From the NCBI GenBank assembly GCA_964035575.1, contig OZ037840.1, positions 930,001 through 994,000 of the forward strand: a stretch of 64,000 bases of DNA. Direction: 5' to 3'. The DNA is from Rhynchopus sp. YZ270_cl-10 (lineage: Eukaryota > Euglenozoa > Diplonemea > Diplonemida > Diplonemidae). The notes beneath the pieces are model-generated. The model did no database searches. It was given only the letters and a program-made list of their open reading frames with translations, and had not been told where the DNA came from. Every line of letters begins with the position of its first letter. Position 1 is the stretch's first letter. Position numbers and translations under genes: made by a program. Positions 40,041-49,598 of this stretch are shown here, piece by piece.

Positions 40041-41696
40041 ATGGACTACGACAATCTCCTGCTCTGCGCCATCGGGGCAGGGCTCTTCCTCTTGGTGTCC
40101 ATCATTCTGAAAGCCGCGGTTGTGTCCTTCCAGCAGTTCTTTGCGTACCGTGCGCTGCAGCACTATGAAGGTCCAGATACCCTATGGCCACTAGGCAATG
40201 CAAGGGAACGAAGCAAGCACGCCGGCCGAATGTGCGACATGCATCTAAAAAGCATCGAAAAGTACTGTTCTTCAGACCAGCTCTGCTATAAAATGCTGGG
40301 CCCAGTGTTTTTTCGTGCCTTAGCGGGGACAACCAATGAATTAGTCACAGCAGACCCACGCATTGTGAAGCACGTTATGCACGACCGTTTTGATATTTGG
40401 ACGAAATCTAATTTGAATGGTCGGGTTTTAAACAGTTTAGAAGCATTTCTGGGATATGGGATTTTCGCTATAGATCATGGAGACCATGCGGAGTATCCCT
40501 CATGTGACCGTGGTGCGTTGTGGAGACAGCAACGGTCTGCGGCTGCAACGATGTTCACAAAGTCGCTGTTCAAAAATGCGTACCAAGACGTTTTTGTCAA
40601 AAAAACGCAGCGTCTCGTCGAAGTGCTGCAAACGGAGGTTGGCGAGCGGGGTTTGAAACCTGTCGATTTTCAGTTTTATATGAATGGATTGGTGGTGCAG
40701 TGCTTTTCGAAAATCGCGTTTGGAAAAGAATTCCCTGCGGACATTGGGGAGTCTTTCGACATTGCGAACACTCAGGTTCTTGCTTTTATTCGTCTTCATG
40801 TTAAAGGGCTTCTTTTGTTGGAGCTGCTTCCAGAATGGCTGCGTCCGTTTGTTACAAAAAGGGTGTTGGAGGCGAATTCGTCCTCATTTCAAGACATCAA
40901 AACGCATACCGCGAAAATCCGTGATTTTATCAGAGCAAGCATTGAAGGGAGTAGAGAATTGGAAGACAATGTGGTGTCGATCTTTTCCCGTATTTTGAAG
41001 GATGAATCAGGAGGGGCTGAGGATGAAAAGAAGGTCGAGGATTTTGCGGCGAATTTTATTTTTGCGGGGAGGGATTCGACGGCCACAGCGCTGTCGTGGC
41101 TATTCTATGAGCTTGGCCTGCCGGAGAATAAGGCGACTCTCGAAAAGATTTTTGCTGAAATCGATGCAGTTCTCTCCGGCGCTGCACCGTCAACCGAAGA
41201 CCTTTCGGATCTGCCGCATCTCCGCGGCGCAGTCTGGGAGACCCTACGCCTGCATCCTCCCGTCTATCTGATTATGCTTGCCTCAAAAGCGGATGACATT
41301 TTCCCAGATGGAGTTCACATCCCAAAGGGAACCCGCCTCAGTATTTCTACGTATGCGATGGGAAGAAGCCGTGCATTGTATGGGGAAGATTGTCTGCACT
41401 TCAAACCAGAAAGGTGGATTCCCTTTTCGCAACCGAGTCCGTATGAATTTCCAATGTTTAAAGCAGGGAGGAGGACCTGTCTAGGGAAGGAAATGGCGTT
41501 GACGGAAATTATGACAGTCGCGGTGTTGCTGTTGCAGCGATTTGAGCCTGTGGTCCTGAAGCCGAAGGTGGTGACGTACGGCGCGAAGCTGTCGCTCTCA
41601 GTACACGATAAAGAGGCGAAAAGAGACCAACTAATGATGAGGCTCCTGCCGCGTAAAAAGGTGGGAGAGAAAAAGGAAAAAGGGGTGTTGTGTTAG
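40041..41696 (+). CDS. Cytochrome P450, CYP4/CYP86-like
   Basis: 551 aa. An N-terminal membrane anchor (residues ~6-28) places it on the ER facing the cytosol. The I-helix motif is FAGRDSTATA (341-350), the K-helix ExxR is ETLR (400-403), FKPERW serves as the PERF region, and the heme loop is FKAGRRTCLG with Cys480 as ligand. AGRDST, YAMGRSRALYG and FKAGRRTCLGKEMA resemble plant CYP86/CYP94/CYP704 fatty-acid omega-hydroxylases, so hydroxylation of a fatty acid or alkane is a reasonable guess. The start is the first ATG after a C-rich leader. It needs an NADPH-P450 reductase encoded elsewhere. Confidence 0.9.
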   Translation: MDYDNLLLCAIGAGLFLLVSIILKAAVVSFQQFFAYRALQHYEGPDTLWPLGNARERSKHAGRMCDMHLKSIEKYCSSDQLCYKMLGPVFFRALAGTTNELVTADPRIVKHVMHDRFDIWTKSNLNGRVLNSLEAFLGYGIFAIDHGDHAEYPSCDRGALWRQQRSAAATMFTKSLFKNAYQDVFVKKTQRLVEVLQTEVGERGLKPVDFQFYMNGLVVQCFSKIAFGKEFPADIGESFDIANTQVLAFIRLHVKGLLLLELLPEWLRPFVTKRVLEANSSSFQDIKTHTAKIRDFIRASIEGSRELEDNVVSIFSRILKDESGGAEDEKKVEDFAANFIFAGRDSTATALSWLFYELGLPENKATLEKIFAEIDAVLSGAAPSTEDLSDLPHLRGAVWETLRLHPPVYLIMLASKADDIFPDGVHIPKGTRLSISTYAMGRSRALYGEDCLHFKPERWIPFSQPSPYEFPMFKAGRRTCLGKEMALTEIMTVAVLLLQRFEPVVLKPKVVTYGAKLSLSVHDKEAKRDQLMMRLLPRKKVGEKKEKGVLC

Positions 41697-42676
41697 CGGT
41701 AAAAAAAGAGGGTTTCGTCAGTTGCGATTTTCTTTTTTCCAGCAGATGATTAAATGTCGTTTTTATCGGAAAAGGGGGGTGTTTTTTTGGGGGGTGGCTA
41801 GACATTTATTTTTATTTTTATTTTTACGCACCTTTTTTATGAGCTGAAGAAGAAAAGAAAAAAAGCACTTTTTTTTGATCCCTGCCCCGTAAAAACCCTG
41901 AAAAAAATGCGACCAAAAAAACATGACAGTGGAGATTGCACAAACTGTGGCAACACTACCGAGGCAACTACCACTACTCCAACAATTTATCAAAAAAAAG
42001 TTTAAAACAAAAAACCAGAGTTGAGTACGATGTGCGTCCACCTCTGGCGGGCGCACTTCGGCACGTGCCTGTCAGATGCCTTGCCCTGATTGATCTTCCC
42101 AGTAACTAGCGAATGCTGAGTTAAAAAAAACGAACGATAGTGGAGCGTCGTCCTAGGGAGTCAACGTATTATAGAACAATGTTTTCACAGACGAAAAGGA
42201 GAAGGTCCTTTCGCCACTCCTAGTAATATTTTGAGCACAGAAAAACCACCTCCTTGGTGGGGCTTCATCCTGCCTTATCGGTAAGAACAATCAGACGAAG
42301 AATGGTGTCCATTGTTTTCTATTTGTCCCCTCCACCGGAGGTGACTGAGAACGTGGACTTGAGCCTTCTGAGCTTTTCTCTTTTTGTTTCTTTTTTGTTA
42401 TTTATTTTTACGCATGCATAAAATATATTATTGCTTGACTGGACTGCTTTCCTCACAATGTAGCTTTCAACTGCCATGGAAAAAATACAATACAAAAATG
42501 GTGTGGCTCAAACCCCCAAGTGCACCAAAATAATCATAAAAGAAGTACAAAATGCACTTTTGGAGGGTTAAAAAAAAAATCGGGTTTTCTAAGCACATGC
42601 AGTGCTAAGTAAAATAATTGAAAAATGCTCCAGCTAGTTTTTTGCGTTGGAAGCTCGGAACGCAAAAACGTCCGAG
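41697..42676. other. Intergenic, no gene recognised
   Basis: A/T-rich with several T runs. Apparent ORFs are low complexity. Nothing supportable. Confidence 0.45.
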
Positions 42677-43475
42677 GTGGGGAGATCCGGGTGCCCGCAA
42701 CAACAATATTCACAAAAAATCACAAAAAATCACAAAAAATCACAACAAATCACAACAAATCACAACAAATCACAACAAATCACACAAAATAAATACAAAA
42801 AATCACAAAAAAAAAATCCTATTCACAACAAATCACAAAAAATCACAAAAATCACAAAAAATCACAAGCAATCACAAAAAAAAAATCCTATTCACAAACA
42901 ATCACAAAAAATCACAAACAAAAAATATTATTCACAAAAAATCACACAAAATCACAAAAAATAAATCCTATTCACAAAAAATCACAAGCAATCACAAAAA
43001 AAAAATCCTATTCACAAACAATCACAAACAATCACAAAAAAATCACAAAAAATCACAAAAAGTGGATGTGATTCTTTTTGATTTTTTGTGATTTTTTGTG
43101 AATAGGATTTTTTTTTTGTGATTACTTGTGATTTTTTGTGAATAGGATTTATTTTTTGTGATTTTGTGTGATTTTTTGTGAATAAGATTTTTTGTTTGTG
43201 ATTTTTTGTGATTGTTTGTGAATAGGATTTTTTTTTTGTGATTGCTTGTGATTTTTTGTGATTTTTTGTGATTGTTCGTGATTTTTTGCGAATAGGATTT
43301 ATTTTTTGTGATTACTTGTGATTTTTTGTGAATAAGATTTTTTGTTTGTGATTTTTTGTGATTGTTTGTGAATAGGATTTTTTTTTTTGTGATTGTTTGT
43401 GATTTTTTGTGAATAGGATTTATTTTTTGTGATTGCTTGTGAATATTGTTGTTGCGGGCACCCGGATCTCCCCAC
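42677..43475. mobile_element. Foldback element of TCACAAAAAA decamers
   Basis: ~39-bp ends, GTGGGGAGATCCGGGTGCCC and onward (42677-42715), are mirrored at 43437-43475. Between them the left arm is an array of TCACAAAAAA/TCACAACAAA decamers broken by AAATCCTATTCACAA phrases, and the right arm is its reverse complement, meeting at about 43075. A transcript could form a hairpin of nearly 400 bp. Flanking GAG on both sides may be a 3-bp target duplication. Both strands read as Lys/Ser/Gln-rich low-complexity ORFs that I do not regard as genes. Confidence 0.7.
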
Positions 43476-43530
43476 GAGGGCGATTTTTTTTTTTTCTGGT
43501 TTTGTTGCACCCAAGTACTGCTCATAGAAA

Positions 43531-44493
43531 TCAGGTCAACCTGATTTTTACCTGGATTTTTTCCTGGATTTTCTTCAAACAACAGAGAGGCATCGACCTG
43601 AGTGCCCGAGCAGCCAGTTTTTTTTCCAGTTTCGAGGACTCGAAAGTTCTCGAGTACCGTGTACACCCATACAAAAATTGAAACCGCACCCTACTTTTCC
43701 TTTTTATGTTTTTCCCCCACCCCCGAAAACAATAAAGCAATAAAAACAATAAAGACAAAAGGGAGAGGTTGTGGTGAAACGCACACACATTTCTTGCGTG
43801 TTCCGACGAGGCCAGTGTGGGGAGGAGAGCGTTCAGGACACCCATGTGCACACGCACCTCGTGGTCCCTGTACCCCCCAGTCGCCCCCGGTTCTGCCGCG
43901 CCGCTGCCGTAACGCTCCCTGAGGGCGCTCCGCATCAGGGTTTGCATCATGGGGGCGGTCATGCGCCTTGCCCATCCCGACAGCAGCACTGGGTCCACAC
44001 CCTCCAGCCCCTCGCTCTCCGCTGCCTCCACTGCGCGACTGCTCTCCGCCACCTTCAACAACCCCTCAATAACGCGTCGGGTGTTGGGGCAGTCGATTCC
44101 CTTCAGCGCATCCCATACGTCAACGGTTGCGTCGACCCCCGCACCGGTCGGCTGATTCGCATTCGGCGCTACCTCCGGCGCAATCTCCCAAGTGTCTTCT
44201 CCGTCACGTAGCAGCACCAAACACAACGGACACACCCAGTCCCTCCCCATGAATCCCGTCGAGCACAACTCCAACGCCCCCACGCAGTCTCGGAGACTGT
44301 CGGTCATGCACGTCTTTGTCGTGCGACACCCGCATTTGGCGCATTCAGAGCTTGATGCGTCTTGGTGCATCACGGTGCACGTCGGGAAGACACAGTCAGG
44401 GATTCCGCTCTTCCTCAATGCCTTCGCCGGAATGGCACCCACCTGCACCTCCTGCCATGGAACCTCTGTCAGCTTGACGTCCGTCCGCAACAT
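43531..44493 (-). CDS. Cys-rich hypothetical protein
   Basis: The open frame begins upstream at 44541; I chose the Met at 44493 (MLRTDVKLTEV), 320 aa, because the earlier residues read into a repeated flank. Residues ~30-90 hold about a dozen cysteines (CAKCGC, KTC, CSTGF, VCPLC) in a spacing like a treble-clef or RING/PHD-type zinc module. Residues 90-230 look globular and helical. The last ~80 residues, after EHARNV, are hydrophobic then basic and may be past the genuine C-terminus. Not recognised. Short direct repeats flank the gene body. Confidence 0.5.
   Translation of the reverse strand: MLRTDVKLTEVPWQEVQVGAIPAKALRKSGIPDCVFPTCTVMHQDASSSECAKCGCRTTKTCMTDSLRDCVGALELCSTGFMGRDWVCPLCLVLLRDGEDTWEIAPEVAPNANQPTGAGVDATVDVWDALKGIDCPNTRRVIEGLLKVAESSRAVEAAESEGLEGVDPVLLSGWARRMTAPMMQTLMRSALRERYGSGAAEPGATGGYRDHEVRVHMGVLNALLPTLASSEHARNVCAFHHNLSLLSLLFLLLYCFRGWGKNIKRKSRVRFQFLYGCTRYSRTFESSKLEKKLAARALRSMPLCCLKKIQEKIQVKIRLT
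43761..43788. repeat. Direct repeat flanking the Cys-rich gene, left
   Basis: GGGAGAGGTTGTG plus GTGAAACGCACACAC. The same two blocks recur at 44504-44543 with 12 extra bases between them. Confidence 0.6.
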
Positions 44494-44503
44494 GTTCGGA
44501 AGA

Positions 44504-44543
44504 GGGAGAGGTTGTGTAAAAATTTGTGGTGAAACGCACACAC
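44504..44543. repeat. Direct repeat flanking the Cys-rich gene, right
   Basis: Second copy of the blocks at 43761-43788, at the 5' side of the minus-strand gene. Just outside the pair lies an imperfect inverted repeat (43675-43700 and 44605-44635), so the gene sits in a symmetrical cassette of unknown origin. Confidence 0.5.
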
Positions 44544-45097
44544 CTCGACCTGTCGGTGAAATGTGGCTCTACTCCAACCCGCCCCGGATTAGAAAAATGG
44601 AAAAAAGGATGGGAGTAGGGTACGGTGTTCAATTTCCTTTTAGCATTGCATGTAATCATATAAGAAAAAAGAAAACGGGGCAACAGTTAGCAGAGTGTAC
44701 CGTTGGTAAGCAATGGTATTTCAATGATGATATAGGTGAGTGACGACACCTCGCCTGTTTTTCCAGTTGTGTGTGTGCACGTTTAGGAAGGCAACTTCCT
44801 ATTAAGCCCATCGACTCCATTTTCTTGGAGCTTCCAGGACCGTACATGCTCCGTTCACAAGAGGAACGGTAAGAATGTTTACAAGAAAACAAAAACAAGA
44901 TCCCACCCCCAAACCATTTCGACCTCACACAACCCCTCCCTATGTGTTCTTGGATCACTGCAGATGGTGTGTAGCTAGGAGGTGCACAATCATCTTACAA
45001 AAGCAACCTTTGTTCCATTCACTCAAACATCCCCCATCCACCCAGCACACCGACACCCTGCTTCTCCCACCGCCCCCTCTCAGACAGTGACCACACA
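44544..45097. other. Intergenic leader of propeller gene 1
   Basis: The last ~190 bp (from gatcactgcag) match the leaders at 47090 and 49455 almost exactly, including acaaaagcaacctttgttcc and a C-rich ccaccgccccctctcag just before the ATG. The AG after that tract is a plausible trans-splice acceptor. Confidence 0.45.
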
Positions 45098-46318
45098 ATG
45101 GAGATATGGTTTGAATGCACAACATCTGGACAACGCTGTGCTGCAGAGGTGGGGGAGGGTTGCAGTGCTGCAGATCTGCAGGAGCGTGCTGTTGCGGTGT
45201 TGTACCCACAGAGCGTGGTGTCGGCCGAGGCAGTGGGGCTGTGTGTGGATGGTGCTGATGGTGAGGTGCTGGCACCGGAGGTTCTGATTGCCCACACCGC
45301 ACTGTGTGCAGGCGGGACTGTCTATGTGAGCAGACGGAAGCAGGACAGCAGTGGTGTGTGGGTGCCGCAGGACTATACTGTGGCAGGCTACCCCCGAGGA
45401 GACATGTGCGAGGACACACTCGTAGTGGGTGGCGAACACGCCGTCGCCATCAACCTCGTCACCACCGAGGTCACACCTCTCCCTCCCATAGGTGAACCTC
45501 GGTGCAGGATGGTTCTCATGCCACACCACATCGTGTACTGCGGTGTGAGCAATGCTGTGCACTTTAGACCACGGGACAGCGGTGCAGAGGTTGTGGTCCG
45601 TATGGCAAGCACGGTTGTGGGACGCACGGTTAAGAGCCTTGTGGCCATGCGGGTCACCGAGGCGGTGCTGATTGGGACCGGTTCACAGATCGTACAGTAC
45701 TCCTGTGAGGGGGTGAAGATGCGCACCATTGATCACTCTGGGTACTCCTTTGCAGTGTCACCCTGCGAGACCCTGCTCTTGACGAACTACCGTGCCGTTG
45801 TGGTGCACCGTCTGGACACCCCTGAGCTGCGTGAGGTGCACCGTGTGGACACAGGGCTGGATGTGTCGTGGTTTTCGCAGCCATCGTTTTCGCCCGACGC
45901 AAGCCTCGCAGTGTTGAGCTGTGGCGAGAAGCACACCGTCCGCACCATTGACATCGTCTCTGGGAAGGCCCTCTGCACACTGCCCAATGGAGAGCATGAT
46001 ATACGTGCTGCCTGCTTCAGTGCGTGCTCGCGATACCTCTTCACGGTTGCTATGAGGACTGTGCAGCGGTGGGACGCACGCAGTGGAGCCCTCATGGGAT
46101 GCACTCACATCGGTTTCGGGTGGTCTGTGCATGCCTCGACAGACGGGTGCAGGCTGGTTGTTGTTGGAAGTGTTACCTCGGTGCTCGACATTGCTGCCAT
46201 TAACATGCAAGTGTCAGAGCAGGACGCCTTGCAACATGGTCCACCTTGTCCCCTTCCCAGTCCCAAACGAACTGTTGTGGCAACGGAGTCACGCTGCAGT
46301 GGGTGTGTGTGTTCGTGA
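45098..46318 (+). CDS. Ubiquitin-like plus beta-propeller protein, array copy 1
   Basis: 406 aa. Residues 1-80 look like a ubiquitin-like fold (MEIWFECTTSGQRCAAEV, DGADGEVLAPEVLIA, GGTVYVSRR). Residues ~95-380 are a run of short beta-strand repeats with WD40/PQQ-like phrases (VAMRVTEAVLIGTGSQIVQY, AVSPCETLLLTN, SFSPDASLAVLSCG, TIDIVSGKALCTL, RWDARSGALMG), consistent with a six- or seven-bladed propeller. The tail ends CSGCVCS, which might be lipidated or bind metal. Such proteins are usually interaction scaffolds; the partner is unknown. Two paralogs follow in tandem. Confidence 0.75.
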   Translation: MEIWFECTTSGQRCAAEVGEGCSAADLQERAVAVLYPQSVVSAEAVGLCVDGADGEVLAPEVLIAHTALCAGGTVYVSRRKQDSSGVWVPQDYTVAGYPRGDMCEDTLVVGGEHAVAINLVTTEVTPLPPIGEPRCRMVLMPHHIVYCGVSNAVHFRPRDSGAEVVVRMASTVVGRTVKSLVAMRVTEAVLIGTGSQIVQYSCEGVKMRTIDHSGYSFAVSPCETLLLTNYRAVVVHRLDTPELREVHRVDTGLDVSWFSQPSFSPDASLAVLSCGEKHTVRTIDIVSGKALCTLPNGEHDIRAACFSACSRYLFTVAMRTVQRWDARSGALMGCTHIGFGWSVHASTDGCRLVVVGSVTSVLDIAAINMQVSEQDALQHGPPCPLPSPKRTVVATESRCSGCVCS

Positions 46319-47235
46319 AGGGGAGAGTGTGGCGGCATTGGTAGAGGGAGCATGGGCTGACTGCAAGGTGACTCACTCTGCTGCATACGACGCTCCTCAT
46401 GGGGCGAATGGAAAAAGCAGATGACAGAGACACAGGTGCGGGCAGAGACGAGACGGAAGGAGTAGACAACTAACACAGGACAGTGGGGAAACCCATATCA
46501 TCTTGCGGGCGGAAAGCGAAGAAACAGTTTCCCCCAAATGAGGAAAGCTAGACTGTTGAACGAATGGACAGTATCTCCAGCGGGGATAGTCGAGACCTCG
46601 AAAAGAGGATTTTGAAAATTCGAAATTGTATTTCACATTTTGTCGAGACTCGAAAACACCCCAAACCACATGTCGCTCTGCACAAAGATCATCATACCAC
46701 TGTGTGTATCGGTTTGTGTTGTTGCATCTTGCTTTCCCTTTTATGAGGTGACGAAGCACAGAGAGGCTTAGGTTCATCTCAACTCTTCTCTGTGTTACCC
46801 CTTCTCTTGAACATGCAAAGCAAAGGCTTCGGTGAGGCTGCTTACCCAACCAAAGGATGTTGCAGTCATCCTATCTTCTCTCATGGGTCTTGCAGCAGCA
46901 CGGTGCCTCTTTGTTTTAGTCGGGTGTGCACAACATGCACACTCATTTTTCATTCACAGTAAGTACCGACCAAGGTCGGTACTTAGGGTGAATAAGATTT
47001 CCGACACGAGAAGAAAGAAAACAAAACAAAAACAAGATCCCACCCCCAAACCATTTCGACCTCACACAACCCCTCCCTATGTGTTCTTGGATCACTGCAG
47101 ACCGTATTGTAGATAGGAGGTGCACGTTCATCTTACAAAAGCAACCTTTGTTCCATTCACTCAAACATCCCCCATCCACTCAGCACACCGACACCCTGCT
47201 TCTCCCACCGCCCCCTCTCAGACAGTGACCACACA
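46319..47235. other. Spacer of the propeller array, unit 1
   Basis: Contains blocks shared with the later spacers: ctccagcggggatagtcgagacctcg (46576), the gaggtgacgaagcacagagaggc block (46745) and aacatgcaaagcaaaggcttc. A perfect 11-bp hairpin, AAGTACCGACC-AA-GGTCGGTACTT, lies at 46961-46984. No gene. Confidence 0.5.
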
Positions 47236-48467
47236 ATGGAGATATGGTTTGAATGCACAACATCTGGACAACGCTGTGCTGCAGAGGTGGGGGAGGGTTG
47301 CAGTGCTGCAGATCTGCAGATCTGCAGGAGCGTGCTGTTGCGGTGTTGTACCCACAGAGCGTGGTGTCGGCCGAGGCAGTGGGGCTGTGTGTGGATGGTG
47401 CTGATGGTGAGGTGCTGGCATCGGAGGTTCTGATTGCCCACACCGCACTGTGCGCAGGCGGGACTGTCCATGTGAGCAGACGGAAGCAGGACAGCAGTGG
47501 TGTGTGGGTGCCGCAGGACTATCCTGTGGGAGGTTCCATCGGATGCGTCGGAGACGTATGCGAGGACACAGTCGTAATGTGTGGCGAACACGCCGTCACC
47601 ATCAACCTCGTCACCACCGAGGTCACACCTCTCCCTCCCTTCGACGGAGAACTGCGCAGGATGGTTCTCATGCCGCACCACATCGTCTACTGTAGTGTGA
47701 GTTCACCGAGCAATGCTGTGCACTTTAGACTGCGGGACAACGGTGCAGAGGTTGTGGTCCGTGTGGAATGCAAGGTGCAAAGCCTTGTGGCCATGCGGGT
47801 CACCGAGGCGGTGCTGATTGGGATCAGTTCGCAGATTGTACAGTACTCCTGTGAGGGGGTGAAGATGCGCACCATTGATCAGTATGGGTTCTCCTTTGCA
47901 GTGTCACCCTGCGAGACCCTGCTCTTGACCAACCACCCTGCCGTTGTGGTGCACCGTCTGGACACCCCTGAGCTGCGTGAGGTGCACCGTGTGGACACAG
48001 GGCTGACAGGAGCGTCGCACTTTGTGCAGCCATTATTTTCGCCCGACGCAAGCCTCGCAGTGTTGAGCTGCGGCGAGACGGTCACAAAGCAAACCATCCG
48101 CACCATTGACATCGTCTCTGGGAAGGCCCTCTGCACACTGCCCAATGGAGGATACATTAGCACTGCTGCCTGCTTCAGTGCGTGCTCGCGATACCTCTTC
48201 GTGGTTGCTGGATGGAGTGTGCAGCAGTGGGACGCACGCAGTGGAGCTCCCACGTCCACGTGCACTCACATCGATTGCGCGTGGTCTATGCATGCCTCGA
48301 CAGACGGGTGCAGGCTGGTTGTTGTCGGAAAGGTCACCTCGGTGCTCGACATTGCTGCCATCAACATGCAGGTGTCAGAGCAGGACGCCTTGCAACATGG
48401 TCCACCTCGACCCCTTCCCATTCCCAGTCCCAGGGAGTCATTCTGCAGTGGGTGTGTGTGTTCGTGA
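47236..48467 (+). pseudogene. Ubiquitin-like plus beta-propeller protein, array copy 2, frameshifted
   Basis: The ATG at 47236 matches copies 1 and 3, but an 8-bp duplication (AGATCTGC, within 47310-47325) shifts the frame and the ORF stops at 47433. A second ATG at 47253 opens the other frame, which enters the normal reading frame at the duplication and continues to 48467 (404 aa). The propeller is thus intact and only the first ~28 residues of the ubiquitin-like part are altered. It is either a very recent pseudogene or a gene rescued by the downstream ATG. The propeller residues differ from copy 1 at scattered sites and by small indels. Confidence 0.65.
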
Positions 48468-49598
48468 AGGGGAGGGTGTGGCAGCATTGCTGGAGGCAGG
48501 CTACTTCGTGCAGGTGGCTGCAGGATGCGAGTCGAGAGGGTGTTGCTGCGCAGCAGTCGTGGTGAGTCGTGTTTCTTCGTCATGTGCTTGCTGATGAGAC
48601 CTGTTTGTTGTTGAGTGTGGTTGAGTGGAAAAGGAGAGAAATGTTTGAAGATGTGTTCTGCCTAGTTCCTGTGCAGGGTTTTGTGAGGGGAAAGGGTTAT
48701 GTGTGATACGTTTGGTGACTAATGCCTGCGTGGGGTACTTGCCCCTGACGAGTCTGTGAGGTGTATTTTTTTTTCGAATTATTGGCAACAGGAAATAGAA
48801 GCACATAACAGTTGCTTTGTTTAGCTTTCACACACCACAACCAGCACCGTACAGTTGGATGAAAACACAGCATCTTGCAGGTGGGAAACGAAAAAACCGT
48901 TTCCCCCGACTTGTTTTTCTAAAATGAGGAAAGGTCGACTGTTGAACGAATGGACAGTATATGAAATTGAGAATAGTACTTCTCTCATCATATCCTGAAG
49001 TCAGTTTCTAATATTCTTCTCGAACTTTTTGCACAAGAAAGCTGTACCCACTGTGGTTCAAAGATCTCCAGCGGGGATAGTCGAGACCTCGAAAAAAGAT
49101 TTTGAAAATATCGAAATTGTATTTCACATTTTGTCGAGACTCGAAAACACCCAAAACCACATGTCGCTCTGCACAAAGATCATCATACCACTGTGTGCAT
49201 CGGTTTGTGTTGTTGCATCTTGCTTTCCCTTTTATGAGGTGACGAAGCACAGAGAGGCTTAGGTTCATCTCAACTCTTCTCTGTGTTACCCCTTCTCTTG
49301 AACATGCAAAGCAAAGGCTTCAGTGAGGCTGCTTACCCAACCAAAGGATGTTGCAGCCGTCCTATCTTCTCTCATGGGTCTGAAAAACAAAACAAAAACA
49401 CAGCCCCCCCAAAACATTTCGACCTCACACAACCCCTCCCTATGTGTTCTTGGATCACTGCAGACCGTATTGTAGATAGGAGGTGCACGTTCATCTTACA
49501 AAAGCAACCTTTGTTCCATTCACTCAAACATCCCCCATCCACTCAGCACACCGACACCCTGCTTCTCCCACCGCCCCCTCTCAGACAGTGACCACACA
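48468..49598. other. Spacer of the propeller array, unit 2
   Basis: Shares blocks with the spacers at 46319-47235 and 51778-52260, including atgaaattgagaatagtac (48959), the cgagacctcgaaaa block and the gatcactgcag leader. It has its own unshared 48600-48930 segment. No gene recognised. Confidence 0.5.

Noticed and set aside
42700-43060. CRISPR-like regular repeats
   Set aside because: The units are 10-bp simple repeats without spacers, in a eukaryotic foldback element.
42618-43666. Lys/Ser/Gln-rich ORFs on both strands
   Set aside because: They are translations of the TCACAAAAAA array and its complement inside a foldback element.
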